From Mediterranea massiliensis (GTDB lineage: Bacteria > Bacteroidota > Bacteroidia > Bacteroidales > Bacteroidaceae), in NCBI RefSeq assembly GCF_900128475.1, contig NZ_LT635836.1, positions 62,001 through 126,000 on the forward strand: a stretch of 64,000 nt of DNA, written 5' to 3'. The position numbers were made by a program, and so were the translations under genes. Positions 16,075 through 25,615 of this stretch are shown here, one piece after another (the stretch's first letter is position 1; the number at the start of each line of letters is the position of its first letter). A model generated the notes under the pieces. It made no database searches. It saw nothing but the letters and a program-made list of their open reading frames with translations, and was not told the DNA's origin.

Positions 16075-16383
16075 TTATTTAGAGTGTCTTACGCGCTGTG
16101 CCTTTTTATCATCTTTACGCATCAAGTAAGGAGATTCTGGCAGCTCTGGAAGAATATGGTCTATCATGTTGATCTGCCCGACCACTTTCAGCAACACAAT
16201 AAATGTGGACAATGAAATATTGCCTGCTGTGCCATTCTCAAATTTGTGAATGGTGGTAAGTCCAATTCCCGATTGCTCGGAAACATCTTTCTGAGTAAAA
16301 TTACAGCGTATTCTGTATTCCTTAAACCGGGCACCTAATAGCCTTACAATCTCAGGAGTAGAGTATTCATAAAAGTCTGCCAT
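16075..16383 (-). CDS. hipB: HipB-like XRE antitoxin and repressor
   Basis: 102 aa. A lambda-repressor-type helix-turn-helix is clear: FTQKDVSEQSGIGLTTIHKF near residues 29-48, preceded by FKEYRIRCN. It lies directly upstream of hipA on the same strand, the standard order of hipBA modules, and would neutralise HipA and repress the operon. A perfect inverted repeat 20-70 bp upstream of its start is the likely operator. An N-terminal PEIVRLLGARF segment precedes the HTH. Confidence 0.9.
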   Translation of the reverse strand: MADFYEYSTPEIVRLLGARFKEYRIRCNFTQKDVSEQSGIGLTTIHKFENGTAGNISLSTFIVLLKVVGQINMIDHILPELPESPYLMRKDDKKAQRVRHSK

Positions 16384-16402
16384 ATTTTCCCTATTTATAT
16401 AT

Positions 16403-16453
16403 CATTATGATGATAATTAAATGCGTTTTCATACATTAATCTTCATCATAATG
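16403..16453. promoter_or_regulatory. Probable hipBA operator
   Basis: CATTATGATGA (16403-16413) is repeated in perfect inverted form as TCATCATAATG (16443-16453), 29 bp apart. It sits upstream of hipB and is conserved, in diverged form, before the fossil hipB, which supports a regulatory role. Confidence 0.6.
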
Positions 16454-16631
16454 AATATTACAAATACAAAACTACGAAATTAATCCGATTAGAACAAACT
16501 TTTTGGGTTTAAAGGCTATTTTTATGCTTCATAGGCTGTCGGAAAGTGAACGGGTATGCTCCGGAATATGTAATTATTTGAACCTTTTTGTCCAGGCAAA
16601 GAAAGCCTTGCATTAACAACGATACATCCTT

Positions 16632-16661
16632 AAAAAAAAAAGCCCCTGTAGAACAGAGGCT
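16632..16661 (-). terminator. Terminator of the nqr operon
   Basis: AGCCCCTG and CAGAGGCT form a stem with one mismatch. On the minus strand it is followed by a run of T (A-run at 16632-16640). A T-rich tract on the other side may make it bidirectional. The remaining 16454-16631 shows no gene. Confidence 0.7.
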
Positions 16662-16686
16662 TTTCTTTTTTATGCTCAGCGACAGA

Positions 16687-17955
16687 TTATCCGCCGAAGT
16701 TATCGTACATGATGCTGGACGACTCTACACCCAGACTGTCGAGCATGTTGACCACGGCCTTGGACATCGGGCCAGGACCACACATGTAGTACTCGATGTC
16801 TTCGGGAGCTTCGTGGTTCTTCAGATAAGTTTCGTACATCACTGTATGAACGAAACCCGGAGTGTACTTCACGCCTGCAGCGTCGGCAGCAGGATCGGGA
16901 CGGTCCAGAGCCAGGTGGAAGTGGAAGTTGGGGAATTCCTTTTCCAGCTGGAGGAAGTCGTTCAGGTAGAACACTTCGTTCAAGGCACGCGCGCCATAGA
17001 AATAGTGCATTTCGCGGTCGCGGGTGTTCAGCGTCTTCGTCATGTGCATGATCTGTGCACGCAGCGGAGCCATACCGGCACCACCACCGACCCAAATCAT
17101 CTCCTTCTTCGAGTCGAAATGCGGATGGAAGTCTCCGTAAGGACCGCTCATCGTTACCTTGTCGCCCGGCTTCAGGGTGAAGATGTAAGACGAAGCGATA
17201 CCCGGATTCACATCCATAAAGCCGCTACGGTCGGGCTTGAACGGAGGAGTGGCGATGCGGACTGTCAGCATGAACACGTCGCCTTCGGCCGGATAGTTGG
17301 CCATAGAATAGGCGCGGACAGTCGGTTCGGGATTGACGCACTTCAACGAGAACATGTTGAACTTCTGCCATGCGGGCAGATATTCATCTCCTATCAGGCT
17401 CTTGTCGATGTCCTTATCATAGTCCATCGTAAAAGTAGGAATCTTAATCTGCGCATACGAACCAGGGATAAAGTCCATGTGGGCACCAGCGGGAAGCTGT
17501 ACCTTGAATTCCTTGATGAACGTAGCCACGTTCTTGTTAGAAATGACGGTACACTCGTATTCCTTCACGCCAAGAACGCTCTCGGCCACCTTGATACTCA
17601 TGTCGCCTTTCACCTTCACCTGGCATCCCAAGCGCCAATAATCCTTTTGCTGCTTACGGCTGAAGTGGGGTACCTCAGAGGGGAGGATTTCCCCACCTCC
17701 TTCAAGTACCTGACACTTACATTGCCCGCACGAGCCTTTGCCGCCGCATGCGGAAGAAAGGTACACACCGTTGACAGCCAATGTATTGAGTAACGTGCCT
17801 CCAGAAGCCACTTCCAATTCACGCTCGCCATTGATAGTTAGTTTCACGTTACCTGACGGCACCAGATAGTTCTTGGCTACCAGCAGGATTACCACAAGCA
17901 GCAGGATTACCACAAGGAATACCCCCACGCTTGCCAATATCAAATTCATATCCAT
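16687..17955 (-). CDS. nqrF: Na+-translocating NADH:quinone reductase subunit F
   Basis: 422 aa. One N-terminal membrane helix (about residues 5-27) anchors the protein. A 2Fe-2S ferredoxin domain follows with Cys70, Cys76, Cys79 and Cys111. Then comes a ferredoxin-reductase module with FAD-binding RAYSMANYP and NADH-binding MIWVGGGAGMAPLRAQ, ending in EYYMCGPGPM and a C-terminal aromatic cap. NqrF oxidises NADH and feeds electrons into the complex. It is the last gene of nqrABCDEF, 21 nt downstream of nqrE, and its length matches the family. Confidence 0.97.
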   Translation of the reverse strand: MDMNLILASVGVFLVVILLLVVILLVAKNYLVPSGNVKLTINGERELEVASGGTLLNTLAVNGVYLSSACGGKGSCGQCKCQVLEGGGEILPSEVPHFSRKQQKDYWRLGCQVKVKGDMSIKVAESVLGVKEYECTVISNKNVATFIKEFKVQLPAGAHMDFIPGSYAQIKIPTFTMDYDKDIDKSLIGDEYLPAWQKFNMFSLKCVNPEPTVRAYSMANYPAEGDVFMLTVRIATPPFKPDRSGFMDVNPGIASSYIFTLKPGDKVTMSGPYGDFHPHFDSKKEMIWVGGGAGMAPLRAQIMHMTKTLNTRDREMHYFYGARALNEVFYLNDFLQLEKEFPNFHFHLALDRPDPAADAAGVKYTPGFVHTVMYETYLKNHEAPEDIEYYMCGPGPMSKAVVNMLDSLGVESSSIMYDNFGG

Positions 17956-17976
17956 TTGTTACGCTCCTTTCTTTAA

Positions 17977-18603
17977 TTAAATGTTCAAACCAGAGAAACA
18001 CATAAACGCCATAGCCATAAGGCCCACGGTGATGAACGTGATGCCCAGACCTTTCAGAGGAGCAGGAACATCGGAGTAAGCCATCTTCTCGCGCACGGCA
18101 GCCAACCCAATGATAGCCAATGCCCAGCCAATTCCTGAGCCAAGGGCATAGGAGATAGCATCGGAAACGCTACCAATGTACTTCGGATCACTTGCGCCCA
18201 AGTTGATGCGTTGCTGCATGAAGAGCGAAGCACCCATGATGGCACAGTTTACAGCAATCAGCGGGAGGAAAATACCAAGCTGGGCGTAAAGCGTAGGAGT
18301 GAAACGCTCTACAATCATTTCCACCAGCTGAGTGATACCGGCGATAACCGCAATAAACAGGATAAAGCTCAAGAAGCTGAGGTCAACCCCCTCGATAATA
18401 GCATCAGGACCCAGCACCTTGGTCTGTAACAAATAGTTGACGGGAAGGGTCACCACCAGCACGAAAGTCACGGCGATACCCAAGCCCACGGATGTCTTCA
18501 CCGTCTTCGACACAGCCAAGTATGAACACATGCCGAGGAAAAAGGCGAATATCATGTTGTCCACGAAAATGGAGCGGACGAGTAAGCTAAAAAATTCTCC
18601 CAT
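17977..18603 (-). CDS. nqrE: Na+-NQR subunit E
   Basis: 208 aa, six membrane helices, starting [20 protein letters not shown], the typical NqrE N-terminus. NqrE and NqrD are homologous, inversely oriented membrane subunits that share an iron centre bound by conserved cysteines; Cys26 in [13 protein letters not shown] and the CAIMGASLF segment are visible. It forms part of the membrane channel of the sodium pump. It lies 41 nt after nqrD. Confidence 0.96.
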   Translation of the reverse strand: MGEFFSLLVRSIFVDNMIFAFFLGMCSYLAVSKTVKTSVGLGIAVTFVLVVTLPVNYLLQTKVLGPDAIIEGVDLSFLSFILFIAVIAGITQLVEMIVERFTPTLYAQLGIFLPLIAVNCAIMGASLFMQQRINLGASDPKYIGSVSDAISYALGSGIGWALAIIGLAAVREKMAYSDVPAPLKGLGITFITVGLMAMAFMCFSGLNI

Positions 18604-18643
18604 AATATGATATTTCTATTTTATTCGTTTTCTATCCAAGAAA

Positions 18644-19279
18644 TCATTTCTCTTGCAACTCTTTATGATGGGCACGCTGATACCAGATGATGCATGCCAC
18701 GATGATAAGCGCCATCGGAGGCATCAGCATCAAGCCGTTGTTCACGTAACCCATATTCTTGATAGGCTCATAGTTCAGGATGTTGAAACCGAGCAACGTG
18801 CCCGATCCAAGCAACTCGCGGATAAACGCCACAATAATCAAAATCTTGGCATAGCCCAACCCGTTACCCAAACCATCGAGGAATGACTCCCACGGACCGT
18901 TCATCATGGCAAAAGCTTCCAAACGTCCCATCAAAATACAGTTCGTGATAATCAAACCTACATATACAGAAAGCTGCACGCTCACATCATAAGCGAACGC
19001 CTTCAAAATCTCACTCACGATAGTTACCAGCGCGGCCACTACTACCAACTGCACGATGATACGGATACGGTTGGGAATGGTCTTGCGGATAAGCGAAATC
19101 ACTACATTGGAGAATGCCGTAATGACGGTTACGGAAAGTCCCATCACAATAGCCGGCTCCAACTTAGCGGTTACGGCCAATGCGGAGCAGATACCCAACA
19201 CCTGCACGGTAACCGGATTGTTCATGCCCAGCGGTGTGGCGAACACTTCTTTATTTTTACTTGAAAACAATTGTCCCAT
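18644..19279 (-). CDS. nqrD: Na+-NQR subunit D
   Basis: 211 aa, strongly hydrophobic with about six helices. It shows [19 protein letters not shown] near residue 30 and [15 protein letters not shown] in the middle, the paired cysteine segments that with NqrE hold the intramembrane iron centre. It begins 6 nt after nqrC and is tightly co-transcribed with it. No oddities. Confidence 0.96.
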   Translation of the reverse strand: MGQLFSSKNKEVFATPLGMNNPVTVQVLGICSALAVTAKLEPAIVMGLSVTVITAFSNVVISLIRKTIPNRIRIIVQLVVVAALVTIVSEILKAFAYDVSVQLSVYVGLIITNCILMGRLEAFAMMNGPWESFLDGLGNGLGYAKILIIVAFIRELLGSGTLLGFNILNYEPIKNMGYVNNGLMLMPPMALIIVACIIWYQRAHHKELQEK

Positions 19280-19285
19280 AGTCTA

Positions 19286-19972
19286 TTATTCCTCCCCCTC
19301 ATTATTGGTTAAAAACTTCTTGTAGTTGCCTAAGCAATTCTTTATCATGGCGTCCACGGCCACAGAGGTAATAGTACCTCCGGAGATACCGTCTACTTGA
19401 TAGTCGGGTTTCTCAATCTTACCAAACTTCACTACCCCCAGAGTTACCTCGCCATTTTCTAACGTCTTCTTATTCTTGAACTCGTTTTGGAAAGTCTCAC
19501 CCGCGATCTCGGCTCCCAAACCCGGAGTCTCGCTAGCATGTGAGAAGTAAGTACCGTACACTGTATCCTTGTCGTCATTCAAGGCGATGTACCCCCAAAT
19601 GGCTCCCCAAAGGCCTGTACCATATACAGGGAAAACATACTTCTTAGCGCCGTCAATCTCGGCTACAAACACATGCAGGCGGTTGTTCTCCTTCACTTCT
19701 TTCTCATAACCGGTGGCAAAGGCACCTGTATTCTCGGTCAGCGTACCGTCCTCGTTCATCAGCATATCCTTCACGTATTTGCTGTATTCGGCGTCAGGAT
19801 CGGCCACGCCACGTATGTTCAGAGCGGCAAGTATCTGCTTCTTCGTGTCCATTTCCACATTTTTGTTTTGCGTAGCTTTCAACGAAGAGCTGACAAATGC
19901 CAGCAGGAATGCAACGATAATAACCATTACCGAAGCATAAATCATAGTATAACTATTACTATTAGTATTCAT
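19286..19972 (-). CDS. nqrC: Na+-NQR subunit C
   Basis: 228 aa. One N-terminal membrane helix is followed by a soluble FMN-binding domain. The flavinylation motif is SGGT (residues 197-200), in which Thr200 would carry covalent FMN added by ApbE; no apbE is in the window. It ends with an acidic tail (NNEGEE). It lies 28 nt after nqrB and 6 nt before nqrD. Confidence 0.96.
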   Translation of the reverse strand: MNTNSNSYTMIYASVMVIIVAFLLAFVSSSLKATQNKNVEMDTKKQILAALNIRGVADPDAEYSKYVKDMLMNEDGTLTENTGAFATGYEKEVKENNRLHVFVAEIDGAKKYVFPVYGTGLWGAIWGYIALNDDKDTVYGTYFSHASETPGLGAEIAGETFQNEFKNKKTLENGEVTLGVVKFGKIEKPDYQVDGISGGTITSVAVDAMIKNCLGNYKKFLTNNEGEE

Positions 19973-20000
19973 ATCAAACGTTCGGTTTTAATGGTTAGAC

Positions 20001-21164
20001 TTATTTGGCGGCCACACGTTTGGCACGGCGGTTGATGTTGCTCTGCACCACGCAATAGTCAATGAGCGGGGCAAAGATGTTCATCAGCAGGATGGCGAGC
20101 ATCATGCCCTCAGGATAACCCGGATTGAGCACGCGGATGATGATGGCCATGGCACCGATAAGAAGACCATAGATATATTTGCCCGTCTCCGTACGAGCTG
20201 AAGTAACAGGGTCAGTAGCCATAAACACGGCACCAAAGCAAAAACCGCCCAACACCAAGTGCTCATACCAAGGCATGTGGGCCACAGCCGTATCAGGACC
20301 TGCCACATTGAATATCCAAGCCATCAACGCCCCTCCCACAAATACAGAAAGCATGGTCTTCCAGCTGGCGATGCCTGTCCACAAAAGAATAACGGCACCA
20401 ATGGCAATGGCTATCACACTTGTCTCACCAATAGAACCCGGTATCAAACCCGTCACCATGTCCCAAGAGAAATCGGGAGCAACGGGCGAAGTCTTGGCAA
20501 TGCCCAGAGGAGTAGCCACGGTCAAGCCATCTACCGTCTGGCCAAGACCGAAGATCGAGTCACCAGAAACCCATACGGCATCACCGGACATCTTCGTAGG
20601 ATAAGCAAAGAACAGGAAAGCACGAGTGATAAGAGCCACGTTGAACACGTTCATACCCGTACCACCAAATACTTCCTTAGCAAAGATTACAGAGAATGCT
20701 GTGGCAATGGCCAGCATCCACAAAGGACAATCCACTGGCACAATCATCGGGATAAGGATACCCGAAACGAGAAAACCTTCCTGGATTTCCTCTTTCTTCC
20801 ACTGAGCTACAACAAATTCAATGCCCAAACCTACTACATACGAAACGATAATCTTAGGCAACACGGCCAGGAAGCCATAAAAGAACATGGCCCAGAAACC
20901 GCCTTCGGCACCAGTGGCATGGAAATGCTGATAGCCCACATTATACATGCCGAACAACAAAGCCGGTATCAATGCAATAACGACCATCGACATGATGCGT
21001 TTACTATCGATGGCATCGTGAATATGCGTTCCCGATTTCGAAGTGGTGTTGGGCACGAAGAGGAAAGTCTCAAAGCCGTCAAACACCGAACGAAACGCGT
21101 GGAATTTGCCGCCCTCTTCAAAGTTCGGCTTTATCTTGTCGAGATAATTTCTTAACGCTTTCAT
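20001..21164 (-). CDS. nqrB: Na+-NQR subunit B
   Basis: 387 aa with about ten membrane helices. The covalent FMN site is Thr218 in GLTVATPLG (consensus S/T-x-A-T). TDPVTSARTETGK near the C-terminus and the loop GTGMNVFNVALI near residue 170 are also typical of NqrB/RnfD. NqrB carries the sodium path and riboflavin. It is the second gene of the operon, 38 nt after nqrA. Confidence 0.97.
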   Translation of the reverse strand: MKALRNYLDKIKPNFEEGGKFHAFRSVFDGFETFLFVPNTTSKSGTHIHDAIDSKRIMSMVVIALIPALLFGMYNVGYQHFHATGAEGGFWAMFFYGFLAVLPKIIVSYVVGLGIEFVVAQWKKEEIQEGFLVSGILIPMIVPVDCPLWMLAIATAFSVIFAKEVFGGTGMNVFNVALITRAFLFFAYPTKMSGDAVWVSGDSIFGLGQTVDGLTVATPLGIAKTSPVAPDFSWDMVTGLIPGSIGETSVIAIAIGAVILLWTGIASWKTMLSVFVGGALMAWIFNVAGPDTAVAHMPWYEHLVLGGFCFGAVFMATDPVTSARTETGKYIYGLLIGAMAIIIRVLNPGYPEGMMLAILLMNIFAPLIDYCVVQSNINRRAKRVAAK

Positions 21165-21202
21165 TTAATTTATTTTCGATTTAGCAATTTACAACTTACA
21201 AT

Positions 21203-22552
21203 TTATGCCATTTCAGCACGAAGCATGTCGAGTCCGGCACGTACGATGCGCTGAACTTCCACCTTGGACGAACATACAAACTCGCACAGGGCAAAGTCTT
21301 CGGGAGCCACTTCGTAGATACCCAAAGCTTCCATACGGTCGATATCACCTGCAATGATGGCTTTCACCAGATATTCGGGATAGATATCCATCGGGAATAC
21401 ACGGTCGTACTCATTGGACATGATCATGTGGCGTTCACCACCCTTCACACGGGCATCAAACACATATTCCTTCTTACCCATCAGCCAGCTGAAATAAGAA
21501 TGGTTCACACTGAACTGATTGAAACGAGGCATGATCCAACCCAACATTTCGTGTACGTCGTCACCTTCGGGAATCACGGTCAGCTGGTTGTGGAAAGCAC
21601 CCAGAAAACCGTTGGGAGAAACTTTCTTACCCGTCAGTACATTACCGCTGATATAACGCAGTTCTTTGCCAGTCGTTACATTACCCTGGAATACGTTGGT
21701 AAGCAGAGCACCGACTTTCAGCTTGCAGTAAGCGGGTTTCTTCACTTCACTACCCGTAACGGCCACCGTACGGGTCATATCCACACGACCGGTATTCATC
21801 AGACGACCGATAAAGATAACGGCTTCAGCTCCAATAGTCCACACCGTCTCACCTTTCGCGATGGGCGAAATATGATTGATCTGCACTCCGACATTACCAG
21901 CAGGATGCGGACCATCGAAAGCAGTGATAGTCACATTTTTGGCCTGCGTCAGGGCAGCAGCTTTCTGCTTCACACTAATGCTCAGATAAGTCTTGGCCAT
22001 TTTAGCCAAAGCGTCAAGACCAGTCTGGAAGTTTGCTTCTTCACCCTTCAGCGCAAATTCGAAGTCAGGCGCCAACGGGTTGCTGTCGAAAGCGGAAACA
22101 AAAATTGCTTTCGGCTCCACTGTCGGATCTGCGATAACATCGTAGGGACGTTGGCGGATGAAAGCAAACATTCCGGCATTGAGCAGCAGTTCTTTCACCT
22201 GCCCGGCATCCATCTTCGACGGATCCTTCTTGCCGAACTCCTCATAGTCTTGTTCTGTAGCAGCCTCAACGACAATGTTCATCACCTTACGGCGTGCACC
22301 TCGTTCTACGCTCGTCACTACACCACTCACGGGTGAAACAAATTTTAATTCAGGATGATTCTTGTCGATAAACAAGGGTCCTCCGGCCATCACATATTCC
22401 TGTTCTTTGACCACCACTTTGGGAGTAATTCCTGTAAAATCATCGGGAACAAGTGAATAAAATCCCGGTTCTCTCACAGAGAAGAACTCTTCGGCAGCTT
22501 TGCCCTTCAGGTTAATGTCAAGGCCTTTGCGTAACTTAATTACATTTGCCAT
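21203..22552 (-). CDS. nqrA: Na+-NQR subunit A
   Basis: 449 aa, with the expected N-terminus (IKLRKGLDINLKG). It is a soluble subunit with Rossmann and barrel-sandwich (lipoyl-like) segments; EPGFYSLVPDDFTGITPKV and VSPVSGVVTSVERGARRKV are family hallmarks. NqrA caps the cytoplasmic side and may bind quinone. It is the first gene of the operon, with a -7 element 37-44 nt upstream. Its length is normal. Confidence 0.97.
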   Translation of the reverse strand: MANVIKLRKGLDINLKGKAAEEFFSVREPGFYSLVPDDFTGITPKVVVKEQEYVMAGGPLFIDKNHPELKFVSPVSGVVTSVERGARRKVMNIVVEAATEQDYEEFGKKDPSKMDAGQVKELLLNAGMFAFIRQRPYDVIADPTVEPKAIFVSAFDSNPLAPDFEFALKGEEANFQTGLDALAKMAKTYLSISVKQKAAALTQAKNVTITAFDGPHPAGNVGVQINHISPIAKGETVWTIGAEAVIFIGRLMNTGRVDMTRTVAVTGSEVKKPAYCKLKVGALLTNVFQGNVTTGKELRYISGNVLTGKKVSPNGFLGAFHNQLTVIPEGDDVHEMLGWIMPRFNQFSVNHSYFSWLMGKKEYVFDARVKGGERHMIMSNEYDRVFPMDIYPEYLVKAIIAGDIDRMEALGIYEVAPEDFALCEFVCSSKVEVQRIVRAGLDMLRAEMA

Positions 22553-22588
22553 GTGTTGATTAAAATAATGGTTTCATTAATTTGCCTG

Positions 22589-22596
22589 CAAAATTA
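22589..22596 (-). promoter_or_regulatory. -7 element of the nqr operon
   Basis: CAAAATTA reads TAATTTTG on the minus strand, about 37 nt before the nqrA start. It is the only such element seen ahead of the six nqr genes. Confidence 0.6.
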
Positions 22597-22720
22597 GCAA
22601 AAAAGAATGTGATTTAAGAGTAAATAAGAAAGGAATTAAGGAGAAATTTCCGTAATGGCCAGCGTTAACGAACACGGAGCCCTCCGGCAGGCTTTCAGAG
22701 GCCTGAAAAACAACAAAAAA

Positions 22721-22742
22721 AGGAGGCCCGCACGGGCCTCCT
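22721..22742 (-). terminator. Terminator of the aminopeptidase C gene
   Basis: AGGAGGCCCG and CGGGCCTCCT form a perfect 10-bp stem, followed on the minus strand by a T-run. Confidence 0.85.
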
Positions 22743-22765
22743 CGTCTCTCTCTTCATTTAAGGAT

Positions 22766-24166
22766 CTATTTTTCCTCCGCAAACATCGGATCCCAGGCCG
22801 GAAGCCGGATGGGTTTCTGTTTGAGAAGCTCCTTCACTTTTTCGGGTACATATTTGGTTTCTACCACCAGGCGGAACATGTATTCGTCAAACCAGCGGTC
22901 GGTCATGATGAGGTGTCCCTGATAACCGGCCTGCGGACCCCAACTGTTCTCCACCATCCATTTCAAGGGCTTTCCGTCCTTGTCGAGGTCTACCGCCATC
23001 AGCGTCATGGCATGGCTCGAACCACTGGAGAAGGTCTGGATGCGCTGCTTCTTGTCCATGCCGAACGTGGTGCCCATCAACGACTCGTAATCGTAGTTGT
23101 TGACGTCGAGCAGGCCGCGCTTGGAATTGAGGAACTTGCCCACGTCGCATGAAAAGTACATCATCGTGCTGTCCTTCAACGAGGCGATGGCCATCTCCTT
23201 GATGTCAGCTACCGGCAGATTGATGTATGTCCAGTTTTTTCCGTCGTAACGGTGACGGTCGTAGTCGATCTCATAGCACTTGTAATACTCCCGGCTGGGG
23301 TCGTTCATCAGCATGACGTAATTGGTCAGCAGATTCTTGTCGCCATATTTTTCCAGGAACGACATCGGCGTGTGATGCTCCGTCTCCACCGGATTGCCCT
23401 GGGCATCCTTGCGCACGAAGTCGAACTCCGTAGGCGGAACGCCCAGATTCAGCACCAGCATGCGGTAGATGGTGCCCAGCATCTTCGTCTTTTCTTCCAG
23501 CATGACCGAGCGTTTTGCGCCATTGGTTCCCAGTTCGCGAAGCTGCAGGCCGTATTCCTTCAGCTTCAGCGAGATGAGTTCGGCCATCTGCGACGTATTG
23601 TTGCTGCTGTTGGTCTCGGGCATAGCCTCCTTGGGCACCAGGCCATACTTGCCCACAATGTCGGCCACTCCGGTAAACGTACCGCCGTCGCTCAGCGGAT
23701 GCTGGAACAGCCACTGCACGGTCTTGTCTTCCAGCGGCTTGTCACTGGTGTCGATGATGCCCTGCAGGAAGAGGTTCGACTTCTCCAGCTGGTCCCAAAA
23801 GAAAGGATAGATTTCGGAAAACTCGAATGCCGGCATGCCGTATTTGGCAATGGCCTTGGCCCGCATCACGTTGAGTCCCGTAAAAAGCCAGCAACGCCCC
23901 GACGACTGCTGGTCGGTGATGCCTTTCGAGTTGACACGAACGGAAAAATGGGTATCCATGTCCTGCATGTTTTCCTGATTGAGGGCCAGGTTGCGGATAC
24001 TGTTGTTGCCGATGGCATTCCGCAAGGCCTTGTCGGAAGCCGTTCCCTGATAAGTTTGACGTATCTGTCCCAGCATATCCGGGCTGATGCCTCCCATATT
24101 GTCCTGTGCCTGTGCACTGAACAAGGCCGCCGTCAGAGCAAAGACCGATAAAAATTGCTTCTTCAT
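22766..24166 (-). CDS. Secreted C1B cysteine peptidase (aminopeptidase C / bleomycin hydrolase family)
   Basis: 466 aa from the ATG at 24166; an upstream in-frame TTG is ignored. The signal peptide ends near FSAQAQ. The catalytic cysteine is Cys92 in QQSSGRCWLFTGLN, the histidine is in SSSHAMTLMAVD, and the asparagine in WMVENSWGP. These, with the large inserted middle region, match PepC/bleomycin hydrolase, which trims peptides from the N-terminus. The signal peptide implies a periplasmic or outer-surface role, unlike the cytosolic lactic-acid-bacterial PepC. Confidence 0.92.
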   Translation of the reverse strand: MKKQFLSVFALTAALFSAQAQDNMGGISPDMLGQIRQTYQGTASDKALRNAIGNNSIRNLALNQENMQDMDTHFSVRVNSKGITDQQSSGRCWLFTGLNVMRAKAIAKYGMPAFEFSEIYPFFWDQLEKSNLFLQGIIDTSDKPLEDKTVQWLFQHPLSDGGTFTGVADIVGKYGLVPKEAMPETNSSNNTSQMAELISLKLKEYGLQLRELGTNGAKRSVMLEEKTKMLGTIYRMLVLNLGVPPTEFDFVRKDAQGNPVETEHHTPMSFLEKYGDKNLLTNYVMLMNDPSREYYKCYEIDYDRHRYDGKNWTYINLPVADIKEMAIASLKDSTMMYFSCDVGKFLNSKRGLLDVNNYDYESLMGTTFGMDKKQRIQTFSSGSSHAMTLMAVDLDKDGKPLKWMVENSWGPQAGYQGHLIMTDRWFDEYMFRLVVETKYVPEKVKELLKQKPIRLPAWDPMFAEEK

Positions 24167-24203
24167 TAATGACAAATTTTAGTATGGTTAGTGTTAATAG
24201 CTA

Positions 24204-24211
24204 CAAATATA
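24204..24211 (-). promoter_or_regulatory. -7 element of the aminopeptidase C gene
   Basis: CAAATATA reads TATATTTG on the minus strand, 37 nt before the ATG. It is back-to-back with the promoter of the outer-membrane protein gene. Confidence 0.55.
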
Positions 24212-24234
24212 AAAGCTTTTTCTGAGATTTTTAA

Positions 24235-24242
24235 TACCTTTG
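24235..24242 (+). promoter_or_regulatory. -7 element of the outer-membrane protein gene
   Basis: TACCTTTG matches TAnnTTTG, 18 nt before the ATG at 24261. Confidence 0.6.
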
Positions 24243-24260
24243 CACCACATTTCCAACCAT

Positions 24261-25466
24261 ATGAAGAAATTTACATTCATTCTGCTCATACTTGCACTGG
24301 TGGTGACCGGCTTGCAGGCCCAGCAAAAGGAAACTGCCGTTCCCAACGACAGCACGCCCGTTCTGACTAAAAAGGAGCTGAAAAAGCTGAAGAAAGCCAA
24401 TCGGAATTTTCATTATAACATCTTGGGCGGTCCCAGCTATTCGCCCGACTTCGGCCTGCTGGTTGGCGGAAGCGCCCTGATGACCTTCAGCATGGCTCCC
24501 AAGGACACGACACTGAGACGCTCGGTGGTGCCGGCGGCCCTGGCATTCATGTTCGACGGTGGAGTCAACATTTTCTCCAAGCCCCAGCTGTTCTTCAAGC
24601 ACGACCGTTTCCGCATCTTCGGAAAATTCAGCTATAAGAATACGGTGGAGAATTATTATGACATCGGATATACCACCAACCGGGACTACATCCGAAGCGA
24701 TTCTACCAGCCGATACCGCTACAGCGGCGTACAAATCAATCCCTGGTTTCTGTTCCGCCTGGGCAACAGCGACTTCTTTGCCGGCCCGCAGATTGACATC
24801 AACTACGACCACTTCACCCAGCCGGCCAAGGGACTGGTAAACAACGAAAGCTATCAGGCGGCCGGAGGTGATGCCGACGGATACAAGAATTTCAACTCGG
24901 GTATCGGTTTCCTGCTGACATACGACAGCCGCGACGTGCCGGCCAACGCCTACAAGGGAATCTACCTGGACTTCCGGGGCATGATGTACCACAAGATTTT
25001 CGGCAGCGACCGGAACTTCTACCGACTGGAACTGGACTACCGGCAATACAAGGAGGTGGGCAAACGCAAGGTTATCGCCTGGACCGCCCAGACGAAAAAC
25101 GTCTTCGGCAAGAACATTCCGCTGACCCAGTACGCACTGACCGGCACTCCCTTCGACCTGCGCGGATATTACCAGGGACAGTACCGCGACAAGTCTTCGC
25201 ACATCGTGATGGCCGAATACCGCCAGATGCTGAACACCGACCAGGAGACGTGGCTGAAACGCATCATCAACCACCTGGGCTTCGTCGTGTGGGGAGGATG
25301 CGGCTTCATGGGCCCCACCCCCGGCAAGATAGAGGGCGTACTGCCCAACTACGGCGTCGGCCTCCGCATCGAGGTGCAGCCGCGCATGAACGTCCGCCTG
25401 GACCTGGGCAAGAACACGGTGAACAAGCAGACGCTCTTCTACTTCAACATGACGGAAGCCTTCTGA
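24261..25466 (+). CDS. BamA/TamA-like (D15) outer-membrane beta-barrel protein
   Basis: 401 aa from ATG 24261, with signal peptide MKKFTFILLILALVVTGLQA. The mature protein has alternating aromatic-polar strands, FDLRGYYQGQYRDKS (about residues 294-308) typical of the D15 family lid-loop region, VVWGGCGFMGP, and a C-terminal strand ending in FNMTEAF with the terminal phenylalanine of outer-membrane barrels. No POTRA domains fit in the short N-terminus, so it is a stand-alone barrel rather than BamA itself. Function unknown, in the outer membrane. Confidence 0.8.
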   Translation: MKKFTFILLILALVVTGLQAQQKETAVPNDSTPVLTKKELKKLKKANRNFHYNILGGPSYSPDFGLLVGGSALMTFSMAPKDTTLRRSVVPAALAFMFDGGVNIFSKPQLFFKHDRFRIFGKFSYKNTVENYYDIGYTTNRDYIRSDSTSRYRYSGVQINPWFLFRLGNSDFFAGPQIDINYDHFTQPAKGLVNNESYQAAGGDADGYKNFNSGIGFLLTYDSRDVPANAYKGIYLDFRGMMYHKIFGSDRNFYRLELDYRQYKEVGKRKVIAWTAQTKNVFGKNIPLTQYALTGTPFDLRGYYQGQYRDKSSHIVMAEYRQMLNTDQETWLKRIINHLGFVVWGGCGFMGPTPGKIEGVLPNYGVGLRIEVQPRMNVRLDLGKNTVNKQTLFYFNMTEAF

Positions 25467-25506
25467 GCATCCCCCTACCCGGCCCGACCATTTCTATCCT
25501 ATAAAA

Positions 25507-25533
25507 GGGGGATGCATGCGGAATGCATCCCCC
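25507..25533. terminator. Strong hairpin between convergent genes
   Basis: GGGGGATGCAT and ATGCATCCCCC form an 11-bp stem. On the minus strand it is followed by TTTTAT, so it terminates the carboxyltransferase gene; it may also serve the plus-strand gene. Confidence 0.8.
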
Positions 25534-25615
25534 CAGACCCGTTGCTTCTACAAGCCTTTTACCGCATGCACGCAAGCGTGCCCATACCTATCGAAACCGA
25601 ACGGGAAGCAACAGA

